Source: Halotia wernerae
GTDB taxonomy: Bacteria > Cyanobacteriota > Cyanobacteriia > Cyanobacteriales > Nostocaceae
Length of the DNA stretch: 64,000 nt
Assembly (NCBI GenBank): GCA_034931985.1
Contig: JAYGHB010000014.1
Coordinates: forward strand, 1 to 64,000
Reading direction: 5' to 3'
In this document: positions 43,176-51,052 of the stretch, piece by piece
Layout of the letters: each line of letters opens with the position of its first letter
Position numbering within the stretch: the first letter of the stretch is position 1
Notes under the pieces: model-generated
What the model was told of the DNA's origin: nothing
What the model saw: the letters and a program-made list of their open reading frames with translations, nothing else
Database searches by the model: none
Position numbers and translations under genes: made by a program

Positions 43176-43200
43176 CATTTAAACCATAAGTATTTACCGC

Positions 43201-43222
43201 ACTCCTCTCATAAGAGAGGAGT
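43201..43222 (+). terminator. Terminator-like stem-loop after the 126-aa gene
   Basis: ACTCCTCTC and GAGAGGAGT form a perfect 9-bp stem with loop ATAA. The following sequence TCTCTGAATGATTTT has only a weak T tract, so termination may be partial. Confidence 0.55.
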
Positions 43223-43287
43223 TCTCTGAATGATTTTATGCTTGCGTTGTGATAGCATAGTGATCAATCCTACTTTGAGGTCAAGCG

Positions 43288-43554
43288 ATGGCTACCCTTT
43301 ATGTAAGAAATTTACCCGATAATTTGTATACCAAGCTGCAAGAGTTAGCCGCTTCGGAACACCGTTCCATTAATGCTCAAGTGATAACTTTGTTAGAACA
43401 AGTTTTGGAAACTGAAGCACAGCCAACAGAAGAGGAAAGACGAAAAAATGTCCCAAAACTTCTAGAGGAAATTCGTGTTCGTCGTGAAAGTCGTCGGACT
43501 GATGTCGAATGGCCTGACAGCACCGCCATGATTAGAGAAGACCGCGACAGATGA
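43288..43554 (+). CDS. FitA/VapB-like RHH antitoxin
   Basis: The 88-aa antitoxin begins ATLYVRNLPDNLYTKLQELAASEHRSINAQVI, the ribbon-helix-helix DNA-binding unit, and ends with a basic/acidic tail (RRESRRTDVEWPDSTAMIREDRDR) that would wrap the toxin. It overlaps the toxin gene by 4 bases (ATGA), so the two are translationally coupled. The promoter region with TTGAGGTCAAGCG is repeated before the decayed copy at 44082. It would neutralise the PIN toxin and autoregulate the operon, as in the family. Confidence 0.88.
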   Translation: MATLYVRNLPDNLYTKLQELAASEHRSINAQVITLLEQVLETEAQPTEEERRKNVPKLLEEIRVRRESRRTDVEWPDSTAMIREDRDR

Positions 43555-44012
43555 CTATTCCTCTTAGGTGTGTTGTAGATGCCAGTGTAGGTATCAAACA
43601 ATTTATACCCGATGAGCCATTAATGGCGAAAGTTGATCAACTCTTTGCTCATCTTGCCAATCCTCAAACAGCAATCTTTGTTCCTGACCTGTTTTACATT
43701 GAGTGTGGCAATATTATTTGGAAGTATGTCCGCGCTAGGCTTTATGCTGTTGCTGATGTACCAGCAGATTTAGCCACTCTCAAAAGTTTCCCTTTACGTG
43801 TCGTTTCCACGGCTGACTTGATGGCGGATGCAGTAACGATCGCATTAAATTACAACATCTCGGCTTATGATGCTTCTTATGTTGCGCTTTCACAGCAAAC
43901 TAGCGCTACCTTGCTGACTCTCGACAGTAAGTTAATAAGAGCTTTAAGCACTTCGTCTTATGACGTTTGTTTGTTTAATGAATTTGAAATTCCACCATTG
44001 CCATCAATATAA
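43551..44012 (+). CDS. PIN-domain ribonuclease toxin (VapC/FitB type)
   Basis: The 153-aa toxin has the acidic residues of the PIN fold: VVDASV (Asp), YIECGN (Glu), SAYDASYVAL (Asp) and TLDSKL (Asp). Such proteins cleave RNA, often tRNA or rRNA, with magnesium. The start ATG overlaps the antitoxin stop. All catalytic residues look intact, so the toxin is probably active when free. The stop is followed by a HIP1 octamer at 44015. Its last codons (PPLPSI) recur in the collapsed copy at 44345-44371. Confidence 0.88.
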   Translation: MTIPLRCVVDASVGIKQFIPDEPLMAKVDQLFAHLANPQTAIFVPDLFYIECGNIIWKYVRARLYAVADVPADLATLKSFPLRVVSTADLMADAVTIALNYNISAYDASYVALSQQTSATLLTLDSKLIRALSTSSYDVCLFNEFEIPPLPSI

Positions 44013-44081
44013 AAGCGATCGCTTCCCAATTATGCTTGCATTATGATAGCATGGTGATCAATCCTACTTTGAGGTCAAGCG

Positions 44082-44348
44082 ATGGCTACCCTTTATGTAA
44101 GAAATTTACCTGATGATTTGTATGCCAAGCTGCAAGAGTTAGCTGCTTCTGAACACCGTTCCATTAATGCCTAAGTTCTAACTCTGTTAGAACAAGTTTT
44201 GAAAACTGAAGCGCAGCAAATAGAAGATCACAAACGACAGAATATACTTAAAGTCCTAGAAGAAAGTCGCCAGCGTCGGCGTGCGAATCCAGCAGACTTT
44301 GGATTACCTGATAGTACTGAAATGATTCGAGAAGACCGCAACAGATGA
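44082..44348 (+). pseudogene. Decayed second copy of the antitoxin gene
   Basis: The sequence from about 44034 repeats the promoter and start of the intact antitoxin gene (43239 onwards). At codon 31 the CAA of the intact copy is TAA (44172-44174), a nonsense change. Further on the frame continues with diverged residues (QQIEDHKRQNILKVLEES) to a TGA at 44346-44348. The full-length gene is therefore broken. A truncated 30-residue product could still be made from the start codon. Confidence 0.85.
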
Positions 44349-44371
44349 CCACTCCTCTGCCATCAATATAA
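44345..44371 (+). pseudogene. Collapsed remnant of the second toxin gene
   Basis: After the ATGA overlap only the first four and last codons of the toxin remain: MTTP joined directly to LPSI and TAA, followed by AAGCGATCGC as after the intact copy. All of the catalytic domain is deleted. The intact copy would read PPLPSI at its end, so the deletion joins two matching positions. Confidence 0.8.
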
Positions 44372-44414
44372 AAGCGATCGCCAACTTACCATTTAGGATA
44401 AAATCATATTCCGC

Positions 44415-44627
44415 CTACTCTTGTACCACCTCAACCAATTCTTCAATCATCACATCAAAAGTTCTAGCCAACTTCTGAATAGCGGTAAAGTCAACAGTTG
44501 CTAGCCCAGGCGATCGCGCATAAGTTCTCAGAGTGCTGTAAACTACACCAGAACGATCAGATACCTCTTTTAGTGTCCAACCCTTCTCATCAGCAAACTC
44601 TCGAATCTTTAACCGGATCATTCCCAT
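44415..44627 (-). CDS. XRE-type helix-turn-helix regulator
   Basis: From ATG 44627 the product is 70 aa (an ATG at 44702 would place the palindrome at 44644 inside the gene, which I consider less likely). The sequence RLKIREFADEKGWTLKEVSDRSGVVYSTLRTYARSPGLATVDFTAIQKLARTFDV is a typical XRE/Cro DNA-binding domain with its recognition helix around VVYSTLRTYAR. The acidic tail IEELVEVVQE may mediate dimers. It probably represses its own promoter through the palindrome 17 bases upstream. Confidence 0.82.
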   Translation of the reverse strand: MGMIRLKIREFADEKGWTLKEVSDRSGVVYSTLRTYARSPGLATVDFTAIQKLARTFDVMIEELVEVVQE

Positions 44628-44643
44628 AATATACTTGACAACT

Positions 44644-44657
44644 GACTTATATAAGTC
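44644..44657. promoter_or_regulatory. Palindrome GACTTATATAAGTC, likely operator of the XRE gene
   Basis: A perfect 14-bp palindrome 17 bases upstream of the preferred start of the XRE regulator. TATA lies at its centre, so it may overlap the -10 region. Autoregulation is inferred. Confidence 0.5.
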
Positions 44658-44791
44658 TTTTAATATCTTGTATCCGATAAAATGATCGCCCCCGGCCTGC
44701 AAAACTGAAAGGCGATCGCAATACCTATCCCGTAAAACAGATCACATATTTACCGACAGGGCAAAAATCTACCCGCTTTACAGACATTTTT

Positions 44792-45280
44792 ATGGTATCA
44801 CCACTCCAGCCAAAAGCGCTGAACATCCGCACATCAAAAATTGTCCACAAATCGTTAATTCTCCACCAATTAGGACGATTTGTTACAGAAGAGGCAGTTT
44901 GCCTGATGTTCCAAATTGGCCTTACAGATATATATACAGTTGAATGTTGGCGATATGTGGTTTATATCCACGCTAAAGGTGTGAGTAAATTTGTGAGTTA
45001 TGCTGATTTTCCGCCAATTGTGGGAGTGCAACCGCCCAGACAATCAGACTTAATCAAATGGCGGAGGCGCTGGCGAAAGCAACAGGACTATATCTATAAA
45101 AAACAAGCGCCCAAATGGTGGGCGCAATTCTTTACTCAGGAATTTTTGCAAGCTACTTCTGAGTCTGAGTTGTACAGTTGGGGCGAATTAATCGAGTTAA
45201 TTCATTACGCCTTTCATGAAGAGACTTTACAAGAACTCCGCCAGAACTATGGTCAGGAAAAATGGCTGCTATGTGTTTAA
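44792..45280 (+). CDS. Hypothetical protein, 162 aa
   Basis: No family is recognised. The sequence has a mixed alpha/beta composition with aromatic-rich segments (TVECWRYVVYIHAKGVSKFVSY, KWRRRWRKQQDYIYKKQAPKWWAQFF) and ends EKWLLCV. There is no signal peptide or membrane helix. The basic, aromatic middle could bind nucleic acid; unproven. It converges on the S1-like gene with 3 bases between the two stop codons, so it likely belongs to the core side of the accessory region. Confidence 0.68.
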   Translation: MVSPLQPKALNIRTSKIVHKSLILHQLGRFVTEEAVCLMFQIGLTDIYTVECWRYVVYIHAKGVSKFVSYADFPPIVGVQPPRQSDLIKWRRRWRKQQDYIYKKQAPKWWAQFFTQEFLQATSESELYSWGELIELIHYAFHEETLQELRQNYGQEKWLLCV

Positions 45281-45283
45281 CAG

Positions 45284-46186
45284 CTATTCCGCAGTTTTGT
45301 TACTGGCTCGGTTAGCGCGCGCCTCAGCTGTCGCCATCACCTCATCCATATTTTCCAACAGTTCACCAGGGAAGTTTTCCAAAACCCTGGTAGAAAGAGC
45401 AACCCGACCTTTACCTTCATCTAAGTCAATAATGATCGCTTTAATAATTTGACCGACTTGAAAGACTTTTTCTAGAGATTCAATGAATTTTTGGCTCACT
45501 TGCTTGATATGAAGCAAAGCACTCATACCATCTAAATCTACAAATACTCCAAATGGTTTAATCCCAGTCACTTTACCTTCTACTAGTTGACCTAGTTCTA
45601 ATAAACTGAAGTTAGCTGAACGAGCCGCTAAACGCTGGGAAAGGACGAGTTTGTTAGTGTTACGATTAATTTCTAAAAAACCTACAGTTAGATTTTGACC
45701 TTTAAGTGCTTCTAAATTATCACGTTCAGCCAAATGCGATCGCGGAATAAATCCCCGCAAAGAATTAATATCGACGGTGACACCACCTTTATTCACACCA
45801 GTAACTCGTACTTGCACTGTTTGGGAATTTTCTTGCATTTGCACAAGTTTTTCCCAAACCTGCTGAATTTCTAACTGTTTACGAGAAAGAGTAACTTGAC
45901 CTTCAGCATCTTGATCTCGGATCACCAAAAATTTTAATTCTTCTTGCAAAGGCAGTACCTCCGATAAATCGGTCACTGCTCTCAAAGAAGCCTCATCGCG
46001 GGGGAGAAAAGCTGACGACTTGCCACCAATATCAACATAAGCTCCATCATGGTCAAGTTGAAACACCTTACCATGTACAACCTGTCCCTTTTGAAACTGG
46101 TAGTCGTGTTTTTCTAGTGCTTTGGCAAAATCGTCCATCGTGAAAGACGAATTGGCTGTTTGAGAAAGTTTCGATTCGGAGTTCAT
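45284..46186 (-). CDS. S1-domain ribosomal protein (rpsA-like, short cyanobacterial form)
   Basis: The 300-aa protein has three S1 RNA-binding repeats at about residues 32-101, 119-184 and 199-268 (GQVVHGKVFQLDHDGAYVDIGGKSSAFL, TVQVRVTGVNKGGVTVDI, GQLVEGKVTGIKPFGVFVDLDGMSALLH). Bacterial S1 usually has four to six; cyanobacteria have short S1 homologues with three, of which this is one, probably the second paralogue (Rps1b-like). It would bind mRNA leaders at the 30S subunit. Ala/Glu-rich C-terminal tail. It stands alone. Confidence 0.9.
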   Translation of the reverse strand: MNSESKLSQTANSSFTMDDFAKALEKHDYQFQKGQVVHGKVFQLDHDGAYVDIGGKSSAFLPRDEASLRAVTDLSEVLPLQEELKFLVIRDQDAEGQVTLSRKQLEIQQVWEKLVQMQENSQTVQVRVTGVNKGGVTVDINSLRGFIPRSHLAERDNLEALKGQNLTVGFLEINRNTNKLVLSQRLAARSANFSLLELGQLVEGKVTGIKPFGVFVDLDGMSALLHIKQVSQKFIESLEKVFQVGQIIKAIIIDLDEGKGRVALSTRVLENFPGELLENMDEVMATAEARANRASNKTAE

Positions 46187-46360
46187 GACAATTGCAGATA
46201 AATTGTTATTTGAGCTGATGCCACTGGAGTTTTACTAAACGTCTCACAAAGTCTGACCGAAAAGGAGACTTGTTAAAGATGTCTATAATTGTGGCATCAG
46301 AGCTTAGCAGATAGAAAAGACCGAAACAACTTGCAAGGGAACTTGGCAATGCTTTTGTTT

Positions 46361-47128
46361 CTACACCGCCAACACGCTGCCAAAAAGTTGTTTCACCTGC
46401 TCCCAAGCATCGGCTGCCGCTTTAGGATTATAGCTGGCACGATGGTTACAAAAAAATCCGTGGTCAGCTCCATCGTAGCGAAACACGCGATGAGAAATTT
46501 TATATTTTTCTAACTCTGAGGCAATTTCATCTACCTGTTCGCTGGGAATGCTGTTATCTTCCATACCTACAAATACATAAACTGTACCTTTAATTTCTGA
46601 GGTGCGAGTTACAGTCGGAGCGCCACCTCCGAATGTCCGGGTAGCAATACCAGCACCATAGAAAGAAGCAGTAGCTTTAATATCTGGAAGAGTAGCCGCC
46701 AAATATGCCACATGACCACCAAAGCAGAAACCAATACAGCCGAAACCTTCTTTCTTGACTTGGGGGAGGCTTTTAAGGTAGTCAATTGCTGCTTGGATAT
46801 CGCTCAATAGTTCTGATGCTTGAGTTTGCATCGCATAACCCCTACCGGTTTCAATGTCTTCTGGGGTATAGCCAGTTTCAAAGCCAGGAGCTTGACGTTG
46901 GAAAAGTGCTGGAGCGATCGCTACATAGCCTTGTTTGGCAATTCGCTCTGTAACTTCTTGAATGTGAAGGTTAACACCAAAAATCTCCTGTAAAACCACA
47001 ACTCCTGGATAAGAACTGGATGCTTTTGGCTGTGCCAAATAAGCTGCTATTTGCAAATCATCTGGCGATCGCGTAGCGTCTCGTAGAGAAAGATTAACCG
47101 TTGTGGTATTTATTGCTTGCTCTGTCAT
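46361..47128 (-). CDS. Dienelactone hydrolase family protein
   Basis: The 255-aa alpha/beta hydrolase has the cysteine nucleophile elbow GFCFGGH, and DGADHGFF with the catalytic histidine near the C terminus, both typical of dienelactone hydrolases (carboxymethylenebutenolidase type). The opening GVVVLQEIFGVN carries the conserved Glu. Natural substrates in cyanobacteria are not known. Cytoplasmic, no signal peptide. Its start ATG at 47128 is separated from the GntR gene by a MITE-like repeat. Confidence 0.9.
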   Translation of the reverse strand: MTEQAINTTTVNLSLRDATRSPDDLQIAAYLAQPKASSSYPGVVVLQEIFGVNLHIQEVTERIAKQGYVAIAPALFQRQAPGFETGYTPEDIETGRGYAMQTQASELLSDIQAAIDYLKSLPQVKKEGFGCIGFCFGGHVAYLAATLPDIKATASFYGAGIATRTFGGGAPTVTRTSEIKGTVYVFVGMEDNSIPSEQVDEIASELEKYKISHRVFRYDGADHGFFCNHRASYNPKAAADAWEQVKQLFGSVLAV

Positions 47129-47455
47129 AATAATTTTTACTAGTGCCGTAATTTAGCCCTGTGATAATTTGATATAACTATGCCAGTATGTCCGGTCGAT
47201 TGCCATTTAAATTATTAATTACCGCAAGTGAATACATGAGTACCAAAAAAATTTCCTGTCAAAAGAAAACATTTAACACTTAGCAAATGCAGCTAGTACA
47301 GCACGGCGTAAATAAACCTACCATTCAAAATGCCGCAAAAACCCGGAATCCAATTCTTTTGACTTTTGACCCTTCGACTGCGCTCAACTGCCGCGAAGCC
47401 GAAGCCTTGACTTTTGACTTCCGCGCAGCGGTACTAGTATCCTAGAGGTTTGGTG
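47129..47455. other. Intergenic region with MITE-like element
   Basis: 327 bases between divergent genes. It holds the second copy of the CTAGTAC-ended element (47293-47437), which reaches to 18 bases before the GntR start codon, so that gene's promoter may lie inside or left of the element. Confidence 0.5.
47293..47437. repeat. MITE-like element copy 2, CTAGTAC...GTACTAG ends
   Basis: 145 bp with the same first 24 bases as the copy at 2681 (one or two differences), CTTTTGA repeats in the middle, and the same end CCGCGCAGCGGTACTAG. It contains an additional internal stretch (CCCTTCGACTGCGCTCAACTG) relative to copy 1. No coding capacity. Confidence 0.7.
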
Positions 47456-48442
47456 ATGATTCAATTCCGTATTCAGCCAGACAGCGAAATTCCTGCATCA
47501 GCCCAGCTGTTTAATCAAATCCGGTTTGCGATCGCTTCGGGGCAATATCCACCTGCATACAAATTGCCCAGCACACGGGCATTGGCAATGCAAACTGGGC
47601 TACACCGGAATACCATTAGCAAAGTTTACCGCCAGCTAGAGGATGACGGGTTAGTTGAAAGTCTGGCTGGTTCAGGTATTTATGTCCGCGCTCAAGGTCA
47701 TGAGGGTGGTAGCAAGTTGCCATCACCAATCCCCAGACAACATCCTGACGAAGCCTATACACTTGTGCAGCAAGCACTTGACGAGTTGCTCTCCCACGGA
47801 TGTTCACTCAATCAAGCCAGAGAGCTATTTTTAGGGGAGATCGACTGGCGCTTGCGTTGTAGCGCCCAAGTCCTAGTTGCAGTCCCATCCTATGACATGG
47901 GTGCTGGTGAATTGATGGTGTATGAATTAGAAGCAGCTCTCAAAATACCAGTGCAGTTGGTAGCAATGGAAGAATTAGCCGCTGTGCTAGATAAAACTAA
48001 CTCTGCGACCGTGGTTACTAGTCGGTATTTTATTGGAGATGTAGAAGCGATCGCTGCTCCCAAAGCTGTACGTGTAATTCCTTTGGATATCTACGATTAC
48101 ACTAAAGAACTCAACCTGCTCAAAACCCTACCCAAGGAAAACTGTGTGGGCATAGTTAGCCTCAGTTCTGGAATCGCCAGAGCCGCAGAAGTTATTCTCC
48201 ACGGCTTACGAGGAGATGAACTACTGGTAATGACTGCTCAACCCAAAGATGCTTATAAACTTTATGCGATCGTCAAGCGGGCTGAGGTAATTATCAGCGA
48301 TCAAGCCTGTTTTGCAACGGTACAAGCAGCAGTGCAAGCATCCGCCGAAGATATTATTCGTCCACCCAAATTGATTAAGGTTGAAAATTATATCGGTACA
48401 AATTCGATTAATTTGTTGAAACGAGAATTGGGTTTAAGTTAA
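47456..48442 (+). CDS. GntR family transcriptional regulator
   Basis: About 328 aa from ATG 47456; GTG 47453 or TTG 47450 are possible starts. Residues 1-75 form the GntR winged helix: IPASAQLFNQIRFAIASGQYPPAYKLPSTRALAMQTGLHRNTISKVYRQLEDDGLVES. The C-terminal 230 residues are not an aminotransferase domain or a FadR/UTRA domain that I can recognise; they seem alpha/beta (VRVIPLDIYDYTKELNLLKTLP, IVSLSSGIARAAEVILHG). Such long GntR proteins of unknown ligand occur in cyanobacteria. The effector and targets are unknown. Confidence 0.85.
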   Translation: MIQFRIQPDSEIPASAQLFNQIRFAIASGQYPPAYKLPSTRALAMQTGLHRNTISKVYRQLEDDGLVESLAGSGIYVRAQGHEGGSKLPSPIPRQHPDEAYTLVQQALDELLSHGCSLNQARELFLGEIDWRLRCSAQVLVAVPSYDMGAGELMVYELEAALKIPVQLVAMEELAAVLDKTNSATVVTSRYFIGDVEAIAAPKAVRVIPLDIYDYTKELNLLKTLPKENCVGIVSLSSGIARAAEVILHGLRGDELLVMTAQPKDAYKLYAIVKRAEVIISDQACFATVQAAVQASAEDIIRPPKLIKVENYIGTNSINLLKRELGLS

Positions 48443-48655
48443 CCCATAAGTTAAAAGGATAGAAAGGAAAAAGTTTGTTAAATGTCACAAATTTTGACAG
48501 AATATTGGAACTTATACACGCCCTCCATGTATTAGATTCTGTAAAACATCATGTAAAAATAAGTTATACAAATTTAATCTGGAATAAGCTGTTAGTTTTA
48601 CTTCCCAATCAAAAGTGTTCAAGTTATTTTTGCGTGGCTCCTAAAATGTCAAAAC

Positions 48656-49810
48656 CTAGGACAAAAGTTTCTTATATTCCTCTAAAGCCGCAAATGCGAT
48701 TTTGTCCCACTGGAGATGCTCAAGTGCATAGTGTCGTCCTGCTAAACCCATTTCTTTCCACTCTGAACGCCGCTGAATTAGCTGCATGATCCCTGATTTA
48801 ATCCCTGATACTTCTGCTTTAACTACGACACCACAGCCGCTTGCTTCAATATAGGGTGCAATTCCAGCAATTTCTGAAACTAACAATACTCGTCCGGCTA
48901 GCATAGCTTCTAATGCAGCTAAACTAAAACCTTCAAAACGTGAGGAGATGCAGAAAATATCATAGTTTTGTATGAGTAAAGAAGGAGATTTGCTGAAATC
49001 AGGGTTAAGAAATGAAACTTTTGTACCAAGAGATAATTTCGTAACCTGTGCTTGTAGACTCTTTTTGTCTCCATAATCCGGGCCTTGAATTGTCAGATGA
49101 GCATCTTCTATAGCAGCAATTTGAGCGAATGCATCTATCAGTAAATCTAATCCCTTGTTATGTGAATCTATACGACCTAAGAAAAATAATTTTGCATGAC
49201 TATCACTTTGCCACTCTAGGGATGTTTCTTGATAAACATCTTGTGGCGAAAAGCCATTAGGTATAGCTAAAAATGGAGTATTAACTCCTCGCTGTTCTAG
49301 AAATTTGCCGTGCCTAGAGTCTAGAACCTGAACAGCCTTGGCTTGCCTTAATACTTTTCGTTCAAAAAGATACCAATACGGTAATTTTAGATATGCATTT
49401 TTGCTAAAAATAGCAGTATTATAAGGATCGTGAGGTGCAACAACATATGGTACTCCATATTTGTGTAGTATGCGAGACATGGAGTAGACAGCCGGATGAA
49501 ATATACCAACAAGAATTACAAGGCTCTGATCATCTAGGTTCTGCTGAATGTATAGTTGTAAATCAGATGAAATTTGAAACTTTTTTGCGTTTCCCTTGGG
49601 CTTGTCAAAAGATTTAAAAGATTTAATTGTATAGCCAGCTTGAGTTGTATGTGACCCCTCTGAGAAATTGTCAGTTTCACATAAGATTGTGACTTCAACT
49701 CCGCAATTTACAAGTCCAGAGGCTAATCCATGTGAAGCTTTATGTGGCCCAGTTTTGATTTTGTTATCACCCAAAGGCGGAAAGTTTTGTACATAAAAAT
49801 AAATATTCAT
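48656..49810 (-). CDS. Glycosyltransferase, GT4 family (group 1)
   Basis: The 384-aa protein has two Rossmann-like halves. The C-terminal half shows LFFLGRIDSHNKGLDLLIDAF, LTIQGPDYGDK and the donor-binding E-x7-E motif in SRFEGFSLAALEAMLAGRVLLVSEIAGIAPYIE. The N-terminal half has VAPHDPYN and the PNGFSP hinge. It would transfer a sugar from a nucleotide sugar to a surface polysaccharide or lipid acceptor; the acceptor is unknown. It is monocistronic here, with 846 bases of gene-free or shadow sequence between the flanking starts and ends. Confidence 0.9.
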   Translation of the reverse strand: MNIYFYVQNFPPLGDNKIKTGPHKASHGLASGLVNCGVEVTILCETDNFSEGSHTTQAGYTIKSFKSFDKPKGNAKKFQISSDLQLYIQQNLDDQSLVILVGIFHPAVYSMSRILHKYGVPYVVAPHDPYNTAIFSKNAYLKLPYWYLFERKVLRQAKAVQVLDSRHGKFLEQRGVNTPFLAIPNGFSPQDVYQETSLEWQSDSHAKLFFLGRIDSHNKGLDLLIDAFAQIAAIEDAHLTIQGPDYGDKKSLQAQVTKLSLGTKVSFLNPDFSKSPSLLIQNYDIFCISSRFEGFSLAALEAMLAGRVLLVSEIAGIAPYIEASGCGVVVKAEVSGIKSGIMQLIQRRSEWKEMGLAGRHYALEHLQWDKIAFAALEEYKKLLS

Positions 49811-50058
49811 AACTTTACTATTACTGAACTTATCACTAATTGTACTGATAGCGATCGCTTATATTATTGGTTGGTTTAGGTATTCGCGTAGACGCTCTAA
49901 GCGTCTTACCAAAGGCATCGTCTGCTCGATCATCTTTGCTGGGATAGCTTTTTCGATTGTTTTTTAGTGCAATACAGTTCAGTTAAGGCTAAACTAAAGA
50001 AGTATTTTGAGTGTCAGTTGTACAGGCAATGTATGTGGATTTGCCTTGTGCGATCGCA
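49811..50058. other. Intergenic region between GT4 and hydrolase genes
   Basis: About 248 bases. It carries a short Nostoc-type repeat near 49885-49922 (CGCGTAGACGCTCTAAGCG) and a HIP1 octamer at about 49852. No gene seen. Confidence 0.4.
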
Positions 50059-50982
50059 TCAACCCACTTGTAGTTCTGGTTCTGGTACGGGAATTTGCAA
50101 AAACTCTCGCACCCGTTGCATATAAGTCGGTGCATCCTCCAACATCGGGAAATGTGCTGTATTAGGAATCATCGCAAACTCAACTTTATCATTTAGTGCG
50201 GCTGCTTGACGACCCATCTGGGCTGGAATAATCTTGTCATACTCCCCCGCCACTAGCAAAGTCGGTGTTGTCAATTTAGCAAATTCACCTGGCATGACTT
50301 CAGATTGTGCCTTACTCACTGAAGTAAAAATTGTGCCTAAGGCTGCATCATAATCCGCTTCGAGAAAATCTTGTAAAAAAGCCTGACGTTCAGCAGCTGG
50401 TATGGGAATATACAAAAATCTAGCCATAAACATCCGGTCAACAAATGGTATTTTTCCCAACCACTTGGGACGAAACTTGACTACATAGCCACCAAATTTA
50501 TGAAAGGCTGCAAAAGCTTTTTCGTCATACTCAAAAATACCACTACAAGTCAAAATCCCTCTTTCCACTCTTTGGGGATAGCGATTAAAGAATAAAGTAG
50601 CAATAGATGCGCCCATTGAGTGGGCATTAATATAGACACGCAAAAGATGCAACTTATCTAGCAAAGCTGCCAAATCTTCAACGTATTCTTCTAATTCATA
50701 GGTTAACTCTGTGATTGCCTCTGATTGTTCTTGAAAAGACTGGGAATCAACAACAGCACTGGCTTGGACTATGGTTGGTTTACCACAGGAACGCCCAAAT
50801 CCCCGCAAATCGTAAAGCAAACAATCAAATTGTTCTACTAAAGCTTCAGCGGTACTTCTCCAGTACCTAGCTGAACCGGCCCAACCGTGGATAAAAACCA
50901 TAACTGGCTTTTTTGAGGAAGTGGATGGTTTTTTTACCCACTCGTAGTAATGCTCAACTCCACGAACGTTAATAAAAGGCAT
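50059..50982 (-). CDS. Alpha/beta hydrolase with intact catalytic serine
   Basis: The 307-aa protein shows the fold clearly: VMVFIHGWAGSARYWRST (oxyanion region), LLYDLRGFGRSCG, the nucleophile elbow AHSMGAS, LVAGEYDKIIPA with the acid, and NTAHFPMLED with the histidine. Members hydrolyse esters or epoxides or act as haloperoxidases; the substrate is unknown. It begins at ATG 50982 and lies 70 bases past the clpX stop on the same strand, with a terminator-like hairpin between. No signal peptide. Confidence 0.9.
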   Translation of the reverse strand: MPFINVRGVEHYYEWVKKPSTSSKKPVMVFIHGWAGSARYWRSTAEALVEQFDCLLYDLRGFGRSCGKPTIVQASAVVDSQSFQEQSEAITELTYELEEYVEDLAALLDKLHLLRVYINAHSMGASIATLFFNRYPQRVERGILTCSGIFEYDEKAFAAFHKFGGYVVKFRPKWLGKIPFVDRMFMARFLYIPIPAAERQAFLQDFLEADYDAALGTIFTSVSKAQSEVMPGEFAKLTTPTLLVAGEYDKIIPAQMGRQAAALNDKVEFAMIPNTAHFPMLEDAPTYMQRVREFLQIPVPEPELQVG

Positions 50983-51011
50983 CTGAAAAAAAAGTGTAAA
51001 GTGTGAAAGCT

Positions 51012-51046
51012 AAAGGACAAAAGATCAAGTTTCATCCTTTGTCCTT
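51012..51046 (-). terminator. Terminator-like hairpin after clpX
   Basis: AAGGACAAAAGAT (51013-51025) pairs with ATCCTTTGTCCTT (51034-51046) with one mismatch around a short loop. Read on the minus strand it is followed by CACACTTTTTTTTC, so it may end the clpP-clpX transcript. Confidence 0.6.
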
Positions 51047-51052
51047 CATACT

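Noticed and set aside
39446..45300. Integrated genomic island at tRNA-Ser with attachment-site duplication
   Set aside because: I found no second copy of the tRNA 3' end and no integrase gene in the region, so integration is not supported, only a cluster of accessory genes.
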